Of a stretch of DNA of 64,000 nt, positions 1 through 7,085 are shown in pieces. The DNA comes from Streptomyces sp. XD-27 (GTDB lineage: Bacteria; Actinomycetota; Actinomycetes; Streptomycetales; Streptomycetaceae), in assembly GCF_030553055.1 (NCBI RefSeq), contig NZ_CP130713.1, positions 6,820,001 to 6,884,000 on the forward strand, given 5' to 3'. Positions within the stretch are counted from its first letter, which is position 1, and every line of letters begins with the position of its first letter. A program made the translations under genes and the position numbers. The notes under the pieces are model-generated. The model made no database searches. It had not been told where the DNA came from and saw nothing but the letters and a program-made list of their open reading frames with translations.

Positions 1-249
1 GCCGTTCCGTGTGCGCCGCGGTTCCTCTCCTCTCCGCCCCTTCTCCGCCCCTGTGACTGCCGTCTGCTCCGGGGTGCAGTCTCGGCCCGCGGTCGCGGGC
101 GTCTACGGGGGCCGCCGCTGGCGCAAGCGCCGCGGTGGAGGCCGGGAACCCGCTTCGCCGCCCATCCGTTGCCCACCTCGGGGCCACGTCCCGCGCCGCG
201 CGTTGTACGGTCACCTCACCAGCTCACGACCTGCAGGAAGGCCGCGCCC
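1..249. other. No gene seen upstream of lnt
   Basis: GC-rich sequence before the lnt start. Reading frames here are open on both strands only because stop codons are rare at this GC content. I see no protein-like sequence, terminator or convincing promoter. The last bases carry the ribosome binding site of lnt (AGGAAGG near 235-241). Confidence 0.5.
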
Positions 250-2199
250 GTGCACTCGGGACCCGAGACCACCGCCGATGCCGCCAGTGGCGGCACGGCC
301 GCCGACCGGCCGGAGGAGCCGCCCGCGGCGGCCTCCGAGGCGGCCCACGGCGCCGCCGTAGCGCCCGAGCGACCGCGGACCGAGCCCGTCTCGTCCGGGA
401 CGGGGCAGACGGAGGCGGGGCGGCCCGAGCGCCCGGCGGCTGATCGGCCCGAGGCCGCCCGGCCCGGTGCCGCCGCGACCGCCGACGCCGACGCTGTGCC
501 ACCCGCCGGTGCCGCCGCGGCCGCCGACGCCGATGCCGTGCCACCTGCCGGGGGCTCCGCGGACGTCGCGCCCGTTGCCGTCCCGCCGCCCGCCCGGGGC
601 AGGACGCGGCGGCAGCGGCTCGCCGGGTGGGCGCGGCGCGAGTGGCGGCGCAGCGCGCTCGCCGCGGCCGCCGGGCTCGCGCTCGGCCTCGCCTTCCCGC
701 CGTACGGCGTGTGGCCGCTGTCGCTGGCCGCCGTCGCCGCGCTGAGCCTGCTCACCCGCGGCCGTACGGCGCGACAGGGCGCCTGGACCGGTTACGCCTT
801 CGGGCTGCCGTTCTTCGTCCTCCTCCTCAAGTGGCTGCACGTCGTCGGCTGGGACGCCGTGGTGGGCCTGTCCCTCATCGAGGCGCTGTTCTTCCTGCCG
901 CTGGGCGCCGCGCTCGCGCTCACCTCCCGGCTGCCCCTGTGGCCCCTGTGGGCCGCCTGCCTGTGGGTGGCGGAGGAGTGCCTCCGCGACCGGGCGCCGT
1001 TCGGCGGCTTCCCCTGGGGGCGGCTGGCGTTCGCCAACACCGGATCGCCCTACACCCCGCTCGCCGCGCTCGGCGGCGCTCCGCTGGTCACCTTCGCCGT
1101 CGCCCTCACCGGCGCGCTGCTGGCGGCCGTGGGGCTCGCGGCGTGGCGGGCGCGGGCGGGCGCGGGCGCGGCGGCGGGGGAGCCGAGAGCCCGGGGGAGC
1201 GCCCGGGTGGCGCTGGGCGCGGCCGGGGCGCTGGGCCTGGCCGCGGCCGTGACCGCCGCCGGGTACGCGGTGCCGGTGCCCACGGACGCCGACGACACCG
1301 TCGACATCGCCATCGTCCAGGGCAACGTGCAAAAGCCGGGCATGGACTTCCTGGGCCGTCCGATGAGGATCCTCAACAACCACGTCGAGCCGACGCTGCG
1401 GCTGGCCGAGGACGTCGAGGAGGGCCGCATCAAGCGCCCCGACCTCGTCATCTGGCCGGAGAACGCCTCCGACCTGGACCCGTTCAAGTACCGGCAGGTG
1501 TACGCCCGGATCGACGAGGCGGTCAAGGCGATCGGCGTCCCGGTCCTGGTCGGTGCCCTCATCGACCACCCCACCAAGAAGGGCTACGTCGAGAACCAGG
1601 GCATCGTGTGGGACCCGAAGACCGGCCCCGGCGCCTCGTACACCAAGCAGCACCCGGTGCCGTTCGGCGAGTACGTGCCCTTCCGCGAGGCGCTCAGCAA
1701 GGTGATCAGCAGGCTGGACCGGGTGCCGCGCGACTTCTACCCCGGCGACCACACCGGCGTGCTCCAGCTCGGCCCGGCCCGGCTCGGCGATGTGATCTGC
1801 TTCGAGGTCGCCTACGACGGGATCGTCCGGGACACCGTCAAGGCCGGGGCCCGAGCGCTGGTCATCCAGACCAACAACGCCACCTACGGCCGCACGGGCC
1901 AGCCCGAGCAGCAACTGGTGATGTCCCGGCTGCGGGCCATCGAACACGGGCGCGCCGTGGTGACCGCGGCCCCCAGCGGCATCAGCGCGGTCGTCGCGCC
2001 GGACGGCACCGTCGAGCAGCGGACCAAGGAATTCACCCAGGATGTCCTGACCGCGCAGATCCCGTTGCGCGATGACCTCACGGTGGCGGACCGAGTCGGT
2101 GCCACGCCCGAGTGGGTCCTCGCTATGGTGGGCGTTCTGTCCTGCGCGGCCGCGATCATGTTGGGCCGTCGAGGACGTACGGACGAGAAGGGGCAGTAA
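250..2199 (+). CDS. lnt: Apolipoprotein N-acyltransferase
   Basis: Transfers a third acyl chain from phospholipid to the amino-terminal Cys of lipoproteins, at the outer face of the membrane. The nitrilase-like domain shows the expected triad: Glu404 in WPEN, Lys466 in YTKQH and Cys517 in VICFE. Residues about 130-350 form several membrane helices, beginning with LAAAAGLALGLAF. I chose the GTG at 250 (649 residues) because AGGAAGG lies eight bases upstream; an ATG at 169 has no such site. The first 120 residues are low-complexity, rich in Ala, Pro, Asp and Glu, with an imprecise repeat of ADADAVPPAG, so the protein is longer than typical Lnt. The stop is 3 bp before ppm1, so the two are probably co-transcribed. 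Mycobacteria carry the same pair as one fused protein, which supports a shared task in envelope lipid modification. Confidence 0.93.
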   Translation: MHSGPETTADAASGGTAADRPEEPPAAASEAAHGAAVAPERPRTEPVSSGTGQTEAGRPERPAADRPEAARPGAAATADADAVPPAGAAAAADADAVPPAGGSADVAPVAVPPPARGRTRRQRLAGWARREWRRSALAAAAGLALGLAFPPYGVWPLSLAAVAALSLLTRGRTARQGAWTGYAFGLPFFVLLLKWLHVVGWDAVVGLSLIEALFFLPLGAALALTSRLPLWPLWAACLWVAEECLRDRAPFGGFPWGRLAFANTGSPYTPLAALGGAPLVTFAVALTGALLAAVGLAAWRARAGAGAAAGEPRARGSARVALGAAGALGLAAAVTAAGYAVPVPTDADDTVDIAIVQGNVQKPGMDFLGRPMRILNNHVEPTLRLAEDVEEGRIKRPDLVIWPENASDLDPFKYRQVYARIDEAVKAIGVPVLVGALIDHPTKKGYVENQGIVWDPKTGPGASYTKQHPVPFGEYVPFREALSKVISRLDRVPRDFYPGDHTGVLQLGPARLGDVICFEVAYDGIVRDTVKAGARALVIQTNNATYGRTGQPEQQLVMSRLRAIEHGRAVVTAAPSGISAVVAPDGTVEQRTKEFTQDVLTAQIPLRDDLTVADRVGATPEWVLAMVGVLSCAAAIMLGRRGRTDEKGQ

Positions 2200-2202
2200 T
2201 CC

Positions 2203-3162
2203 GTGAGCGACGCACGCGAGGCCGACGAGCCGCGCCGCAGCACGAAGCAGGAACAGCCAGAGGCGGCGAGCGAAAGCGGTCAGCGGACGTTCGGTCCGCT
2301 CGGCACGACCTTGGTGATCATCCCGACCTATAACGAGGCGGAGAACATCAAGCCGATCGTCGAGCGGGTCCGGGCCGCCGTGCCCGAGGCGCACGTCCTG
2401 GTGGCCGACGACAACAGCCCGGACGGCACCGGCAAGATCGCCGACGAGCTCGCGGCCGAGGACGACCATGTCCAGGTCCTGCACCGCAAGGGCAAGGAGG
2501 GCCTCGGCGCCGCCTATCTCGCCGGGTTCCGCTGGGGCATCGACAACGGCTACGGCGTCCTGGTGGAGATGGACGCCGACGGCTCGCACCAGCCCGAGGA
2601 ACTGCCCCGGCTGCTGACCGCGCTCAAGGGCGCGGACCTGGTGCTCGGCTCCCGCTGGGTGCCCGGCGGCCGGGTGGTGAACTGGCCCAAGTACCGCGAG
2701 TTCCTCTCCCGCGGCGGCAGCACGTACTCCCGGCTGCTCCTCGACGTCCCGATCCGGGACGTCACGGGCGGTTTCCGGGCCTTCCGCAAGGAGACCCTGG
2801 AAGGGCTCGGCATGGACGCCGTCGCGTCGCAGGGCTACTGCTTCCAGGTCGACCTGGCCTGGCGCGCGTTGAAGGCGGGCTTCCATGTGGTCGAGGTGCC
2901 CATCACCTTCGTCGAGCGCGAGCGCGGCGACAGCAAGATGAGCAAGGACATCGTCGCCGAGGCGCTGTGGCGGGTCACGTCCTGGGGCGTGGGCTCCCGC
3001 GTGAACCGGGTGCTGGGCCGGAAGCCGGACGAGCCGTCCAAGGACCAGTCGTCCAAGGACCAGGTGTCCAAGGAGCAGTCGTCCAAGAGCCAGCCGTCCA
3101 AGGACCAGGTGTCCGAGGACCAGCCGTCCAAGGACGAGCCTTCCAAGGATCAGCCCTCCTAG
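2203..3162 (+). CDS. ppm1: Polyprenol monophosphomannose synthase (GT2)
   Basis: Makes polyprenyl-phosphate-mannose from GDP-mannose on the cytoplasmic face of the membrane. Actinobacterial protein O-mannosylation and related glycan steps use this donor. The GT2 fold is clear: IIPTYNEAENI near residue 40, VADDNSPDGT near 67, and the metal-binding DADGSH near 125. There is no carboxy-terminal membrane helix, so it is the soluble Dpm1 type. Translation starts at a GTG 3 bp after the lnt stop, indicating coupling. The last 40 residues are an unusual Ser-Lys-Asp-Gln repeat tail not needed for catalysis, described separately. Confidence 0.93.
   Translation: MSDAREADEPRRSTKQEQPEAASESGQRTFGPLGTTLVIIPTYNEAENIKPIVERVRAAVPEAHVLVADDNSPDGTGKIADELAAEDDHVQVLHRKGKEGLGAAYLAGFRWGIDNGYGVLVEMDADGSHQPEELPRLLTALKGADLVLGSRWVPGGRVVNWPKYREFLSRGGSTYSRLLLDVPIRDVTGGFRAFRKETLEGLGMDAVASQGYCFQVDLAWRALKAGFHVVEVPITFVERERGDSKMSKDIVAEALWRVTSWGVGSRVNRVLGRKPDEPSKDQSSKDQVSKEQSSKSQPSKDQVSEDQPSKDEPSKDQPS
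3037..3160 (+). repeat. Tandem repeat coding for an SKDQ-rich tail of Ppm1
   Basis: About eight imperfect 15-bp units, most reading tcc-aag-gac-cag plus one variable codon, give a tail of P/S/V-SKDQ pentapeptides (SKDQ, SKEQ, SKSQ, SEDQ, SKDE). The tail is highly charged and probably disordered. Such arrays gain and lose units by slippage, so its length should vary between strains. Confidence 0.85.
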
Positions 3163-3244
3163 GGTCGGTCGGCCCTCCAGAGGCGGCGCGGTATCCGCCC
3201 GCCCTGGGGCGCGGTCCGGGCAGGGGTCCAGGCACACTGGGGGC

Positions 3245-3877
3245 ATGACGACCGGCGTACCGCATCACTTCGACCCTTCTTCTCCGGGCTCCGCCGGAGG
3301 AGGGGACTCCCGGCGCCCCAGGCGCTCCCGTGCCCGGACCCTCGTACCGCTGGGCATCGCGGCGTGGCTGGTGCTGGAGATCTGGCTGCTGACGGTGGTG
3401 GCCGACGCGGCGGGCGGGCTGACGGTCTTCCTGCTGCTGGTCGGCGGCCTGGTGCTGGGCTCGATCGTGATCAAGCGGGCCGGGCGGCGGGCCTGGCAGT
3501 CGCTGGCCGGATCGCTCCAGCAGCCCGGTGCGGTCCGCCCCGAGGAGGCCGGACGCGCGGCGCCCGGCACCGGCAACTCCTTCGTCATGCTCGGCGGGCT
3601 GCTGCTCATGCTGCCGGGCCTGGTCTCCGACGCCCTCGCGCTGCTGTGCCTGTTCCCGCCGACGCGGGCGCTGCTGCGGCGCTGGGCGGAGCGGGCGCTG
3701 GAGCGCCGGATGCGGACGGTGGTGCCCGGCTCGGTCCAGGACGCCTTCGAACAGGCCCGTATGCGGCAGCCCGAAGGGAAGGTCGTCCAGGGCGAGGTCA
3801 TCAGGGACGACGACCCGGCGCGTGGCGAGGGCGGACCGCGCGATGGCGGCCGCCAGGACCCTCCGCTGACCCGCTGA
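3245..3877 (+). CDS. fxsA: FxsA family membrane protein
   Basis: A 210-residue cytoplasmic-membrane protein of the FxsA family. In E. coli the overproduced protein relieves F exclusion of phage T7; its normal role is unclear. Visible helices are at about 30-48 (LVPLGIAAWLVLEIWLLTVV), 56-75 (LTVFLLLVGGLVLGSIVI) and 117-140 (MLGGLLLMLPGLVSDALALL). The motif GGLLLMLPGLVSD is the family hallmark. The carboxy end is a charged cytoplasmic tail. The ATG lies 83 bp after ppm1 on the same strand. The stop codon is part of an 8-bp tandem array that supplies TGA in all three frames. Confidence 0.85.
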   Translation: MTTGVPHHFDPSSPGSAGGGDSRRPRRSRARTLVPLGIAAWLVLEIWLLTVVADAAGGLTVFLLLVGGLVLGSIVIKRAGRRAWQSLAGSLQQPGAVRPEEAGRAAPGTGNSFVMLGGLLLMLPGLVSDALALLCLFPPTRALLRRWAERALERRMRTVVPGSVQDAFEQARMRQPEGKVVQGEVIRDDDPARGEGGPRDGGRQDPPLTR

Positions 3878-3917
3878 CCCGCTGACCCGCTGACCCGCTG
3901 ACCCGCTGACCCGCTGA
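3862..3917 (+). repeat. 8-bp tandem repeat, stop codons in three frames
   Basis: Six perfect copies of CCCGCTGA (3870-3917) follow one imperfect copy (3862-3869). Each unit contains TGA and the unit length is not a multiple of three, so successive copies place a stop in every frame. The second unit's TGA (3875-3877) ends the FxsA-like gene. Confidence 0.95.
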
Positions 3918-3970
3918 CGGGTCAAGCCGTCGGCGCTCTGCCCCTCCGGCACAGGCGCACCAAGACACGC

Positions 3971-4009
3971 AAGGGCCGGGGCCGCTGCTCGGCAGCGGCC
4001 CCGGCCCTT
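3971..4009. terminator. Bidirectional terminator between fxsA and rbpA
   Basis: A perfect 18-bp stem (3971-3988 pairing with 3992-4009) with a 3-base loop lies between two convergent genes. It can stop transcripts from both sides, although there is no long T run, as is common in streptomycetes. Confidence 0.85.
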
Positions 4010-4026
4010 GGTCGTTCCCTCCGCCG

Positions 4027-4401
4027 TCAGGCGGACTTACGGGTGTCCCGCGGATGCACGGCGATGTTCATGGCGCCGGAGCGCAGGACGGCCAGCCGCT
4101 CGGCCAGCACCTCCTCCAGCTCCTCGCGGGTGCGCCGCTCCATGAGCATGTCCCAATGCGTACGCGCGGGCTTGCCCTTCTTCTCCTCGGGGCCATCGCC
4201 ATCCACAAGGAGTGCCGTGGCGCCGCAGGCCTTGCACTCCCACTCCGGCGGGATCTCCGCCTCTACTGAGAACGGCATCTCGAATCGATGGCCGTTCGGG
4301 CATGCGTACTCCACCGCCTGGCGCGGGGCCAGATCGATGCCGCGGTCGGTCTCGTAGCTGGTCACCACGAGTCGCGTGCCGCGAAGAGCTCGCTCACTCA
4401 T
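4027..4401 (-). CDS. rbpA: RNA polymerase-binding protein RbpA
   Basis: An actinobacterial transcription factor that binds RNA polymerase and the principal sigma factor, stabilises the open complex and affects rifampicin tolerance. The 124-residue protein has all expected parts: amino-terminal MSERALRGTRLVV, the zinc-associated Cys34/His38 and Cys56/Cys59 region (CPNGH and CKAC), a basic linker (KKGKPARTHWDML) and a carboxy-terminal sigma-interaction helix (RRTREELEEVLAERLAVLR). A GGGAG sequence lies about nine bases before the ATG. An exact sigma-R-type promoter lies 62 bp upstream, matching the thiol-stress regulation reported for rbpA in S. coelicolor. A hairpin shared with fxsA terminates it. 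Confidence 0.97.
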   Translation of the reverse strand: MSERALRGTRLVVTSYETDRGIDLAPRQAVEYACPNGHRFEMPFSVEAEIPPEWECKACGATALLVDGDGPEEKKGKPARTHWDMLMERRTREELEEVLAERLAVLRSGAMNIAVHPRDTRKSA

Positions 4402-4462
4402 GCTTCGTGCCTCCCGGGCTTGTCGCCCACAGGACAGGTGTCGCTGTCGTCGTCATCCGGTC

Positions 4463-4488
4463 AACGTCCGGTCGGCGGTGAAGATTCC
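4463..4488 (-). promoter_or_regulatory. Sigma-R-type promoter of rbpA
   Basis: Read on the minus strand, GGAAT (4484-4488) and GTT (4463-4465) are separated by exactly 18 bases. This is the consensus for sigma-R, the thiol-oxidative-stress sigma factor of Streptomyces. The -10 element is 62 bp before the rbpA start. That rbpA belongs to the sigma-R regulon is established in S. coelicolor; the match here is seen directly. Confidence 0.88.
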
Positions 4489-4657
4489 CGTACTGGGACA
4501 TGCGTCGCCCGTCGTGCCGCCCCGTTGTTCTACCCACAGGCGCCCGGTTTGTCACATCTGGCAGCAGATGTCACCCAGCGTTTTCGGTACTTTAGCGCGC
4601 AGTAACGGTCCGCCTGGTAGGCCAAGGGCGTACACTACCGCTCCGCGCCCGTAACCT

Positions 4658-5338
4658 CTAAATCCGGTCCGGAGCGGGGTCCTCGGCGCGGTCCTCCGAG
4701 GCGGTCCCGCGGGCCACGACCGGGGAGTGCGCGCCCTCCGGATCCGGAATGGCGAAGATCCGCAGGAAGAACTGCGACAGCGGCCCGATGGCCAGCGCGT
4801 ACGCCACCGTCCCGACGCCGATTGGCCCGCCGAGCAGGAAGCCCGTCGCCAGCACGGTGACCTCGATGCCCGTCCTCATCAGCCGGATCGAGCGGCCGGT
4901 GCGCTTGTGCAGCCCCGTCATCAGCCCGTCGCGCGGGCCCGGCCCGAAGCGCGCGGAGATGTACAGGCCCGTCGCCACCCCGTTGAGGACGATCGCCGCG
5001 ACCAGCAGCGGAATCCGGACCGCCAGGGAATCCGGCTCCGGCAGCAGCCACAGCCCCCCGTCCACGGCCAGGCCGATCACGAAGACGTTGGACACGGTGC
5101 CGAGCCCCGGCCGCTGCCGCAGCGGAATCCACAGCAGCAGCACCGCCGCGCCGACGACGATCACCACCGTGCCGAACGACAGCGGAGTGCGCTCGGCGAC
5201 CCCCTGGTGGAAGACGTCCCACGGGTCGAGCCCGAGGGTGGCCCGCAACTGCATCGCCATGCTCGCCCCGTACAGGACGAGCCCCGCGTACAGCTGGACG
5301 AGACGACGGGTGAGGTGCGACCCCCCGGGTGTGGACAA
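4658..5338 (-). CDS. YczE/YyaS/YitT family membrane protein
   Basis: An integral membrane protein of about 226 residues with five or so predicted helices (for example TVVIVVGAAVLLLWIPL and IPLLVAAIVLNGVATGLYIS). Motifs LYGASMAMQLRATLGLDPWDVFHQG and FGPGPRDGLMTGL are typical of the YczE group, whose transported substrate is unknown. I chose a TTG start at 5338 because AGGAG (5345-5349) lies six bases upstream and the protein-like sequence begins there; the frame stays open further upstream without meaning. The gene is divergent from a MocR-type regulator, an arrangement seen for yczE-yczR in other bacteria, so it is probably controlled by that neighbour. Confidence 0.8.
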   Translation of the reverse strand: MSTPGGSHLTRRLVQLYAGLVLYGASMAMQLRATLGLDPWDVFHQGVAERTPLSFGTVVIVVGAAVLLLWIPLRQRPGLGTVSNVFVIGLAVDGGLWLLPEPDSLAVRIPLLVAAIVLNGVATGLYISARFGPGPRDGLMTGLHKRTGRSIRLMRTGIEVTVLATGFLLGGPIGVGTVAYALAIGPLSQFFLRIFAIPDPEGAHSPVVARGTASEDRAEDPAPDRI

Positions 5339-5388
5339 CTGCGGCTCCTGGGTTCGAGGAAGGAAACAGGGCTCGAAAAAGGGGGCGA

Positions 5389-5450
5389 CTGGTGACAGTG
5401 GCCCACGGCATGTCACCCTGGACCAAGAGACCAGTCCAGTTCCATGGCCA
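5389..5450. promoter_or_regulatory. Candidate MocR operator in divergent promoter region
   Basis: Between the two divergent genes, GACCA occurs as a direct repeat 8 bp apart (5421-5425 and 5429-5433). ACTGGT (5389-5394) is the inverse of ACCAGT (5430-5435), and TCCA recurs at 5435 and 5441. MocR-type regulators often bind pairs of direct and inverted repeats in such regions. The element is seen; its role is inferred. Confidence 0.4.
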
Positions 5451-5475
5451 ATTCCGGGAAGGTGGACCGCAAGAG

Positions 5476-6987
5476 ATGAGTCCGTGGACCTCGGCGGTCG
5501 GCGCACCGCAGCTCGCCCGCCTCCTCCAGTCGCAGCACACGCGGGAGGCCACCGCCCTCGCCGGCGGGCGGCGCCTGCCCGCCTACCGCGCGCTCGCCGA
5601 CGGCGTGCGGCTGCTCGTCCTCGAAGGCCGCGTCCCGGTCGCGGCCAGGCTCCCCGCCGAACGGGAGCTGGCCGCCGCGCTCAAGGTCAGCCGCACCACC
5701 GTCGCCACCGCCTACGAAACCCTGCGCGGCGAGGGCTTCCTCGAATCGCGGCGCGGCGCGGGCAGCTGGACCGCCGTCCCCGCCGGGCGGCCGTTGCCCG
5801 GCCGGGGCCTGGACCCGCTGCCGCCCGAGGCCGCCGGTTCGGTGATCGACCTGGGCTGCGCGGCGCTGCCCGCCCCCGAGCCCTGGCTGACCCGCGCGGT
5901 CTCCGGCGCCCTGGAGGAACTGCCGCCGTACGCGCACACCCACGGCGACTACCCCGCCGGACTCCCCGCCCTGCGCCAGGCCATCGCCGACCGCTACACC
6001 GCGCGCGGCGTGCCCACCATGCCCGAGCAGATCATGGTCACCACCGGCGGCATGGGGGCCGTCGCCGCCACCTGCGGACTCTTCGTGCGCCCCGGTGAGC
6101 GTGTCGCCGTCGAGTCCCCTTCGTACGCCAACGTGCTCCAGCTCATGCGCGAGGCCGGGGTCCGGCTGGTGCCGGTCGCCATGGCGGACCGGCTCGCCGG
6201 CTGGGACCTGCCCGCCTGGCGGCAGGTCCTGCGGGACGCCGCGCCCCGCATGGCCTATGTGATCGCCGACTTCCACAACCCGACCGGCGCGCTCGCCGAC
6301 GACGGGCAGCGGCGGGAACTGGTGGACGCCGCCCGCTCGGCCGGCACCGTCCTCATCGCCGACGAGACCATGTCCGAGCTGCGCCTGGACGGGACCGACG
6401 ATGCTGCCGCGCCCCGCCCCGTCAGCGCCTTCGACCCGTCGGGCAGCACGGTCGTCACCGTCGGCTCCGCGAGCAAGTCCTTCTGGGCCGGGCTGCGGAT
6501 CGGCTGGGTGCGCGCCGCGCCGGACGTCATCCGCAGCCTGGTCGCCGCCCGTGCGTACGTGGACCTGGGCACCCCCGTCCTCGAACAGCTCGCCGTCACC
6601 TGGCTGCTGACCACCGGCGGCTGGGACGAGGCCGTCGCGCTGCGGCGCGACCAGGCGCGGGAGAACCGCGACGCGGTGGTGGCCGCGGTCCGCCGCCATC
6701 TGCCCGACTGGGAGTTCACCGTCCCGCGCGGCGGGCTCACCCTGTGGACCCGCACCGGCGGGCTCTCCGGCTCGCGGATCGCCGAAGCGGGCGAACGGCT
6801 CGGGGTGCGGGTGCCTTCCGGCCCCCGGTTCGGCGTGGACGGCGCGTTCGAGGGCTTCGTGCGCCTGCCGTTCACGGTCAGCGGCGCGGTCGCCGAGCAG
6901 GCCGCCACCCGGCTGGCGGCAGCGGCCCAGCTCGTCGCCACGGGCGCCGCGGCGGAGTCCGACCTGCCCCGGACGTACGTGGCCTGA
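5476..6987 (+). CDS. MocR-type regulator (GntR HTH plus aminotransferase fold)
   Basis: A 503-residue transcription factor combining a GntR-type winged helix (about 35-98, LPAERELAAALKVSRTTVA) with a fold type I aminotransferase domain (about 120-490). The PLP-binding residues are present: NPTG at 268-271, Asp296 in IADETMSE, and Lys334 in SASKSFWAG, so it should bind pyridoxal phosphate as an effector. I chose ATG 5476, where the HTH-like protein sequence begins; the frame is open further upstream but reads through the divergent promoter region. It faces the YczE-like gene, suggesting it is a YczR-like regulator of that gene rather than PdxR, since no pdxS or pdxT is nearby. The physiological signal is unknown. 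Confidence 0.85.
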   Translation: MSPWTSAVGAPQLARLLQSQHTREATALAGGRRLPAYRALADGVRLLVLEGRVPVAARLPAERELAAALKVSRTTVATAYETLRGEGFLESRRGAGSWTAVPAGRPLPGRGLDPLPPEAAGSVIDLGCAALPAPEPWLTRAVSGALEELPPYAHTHGDYPAGLPALRQAIADRYTARGVPTMPEQIMVTTGGMGAVAATCGLFVRPGERVAVESPSYANVLQLMREAGVRLVPVAMADRLAGWDLPAWRQVLRDAAPRMAYVIADFHNPTGALADDGQRRELVDAARSAGTVLIADETMSELRLDGTDDAAAPRPVSAFDPSGSTVVTVGSASKSFWAGLRIGWVRAAPDVIRSLVAARAYVDLGTPVLEQLAVTWLLTTGGWDEAVALRRDQARENRDAVVAAVRRHLPDWEFTVPRGGLTLWTRTGGLSGSRIAEAGERLGVRVPSGPRFGVDGAFEGFVRLPFTVSGAVAEQAATRLAAAAQLVATGAAAESDLPRTYVA

Positions 6988-7085
6988 GCCGCCGAGGGGC
7001 GCGGCGCCGCCCAGGACGTCATGGCCGATCCGCCGCCCGCACCCCCCCCGCCCTGGACCCGCCGGGCCGTGCCCAAGACCGCCGG

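Noticed and set aside
211..3246. A 1011-codon open frame on the minus strand
   Set aside because: Antisense to lnt and ppm1; composition is a mirror of those genes with Leu-Gly-Arg repeats and no protein family character.
3862..3917. CRISPR-like repeat array
   Set aside because: Units are 8 bp without spacers. No other array in the window has CRISPR spacing, and no cas genes are present.
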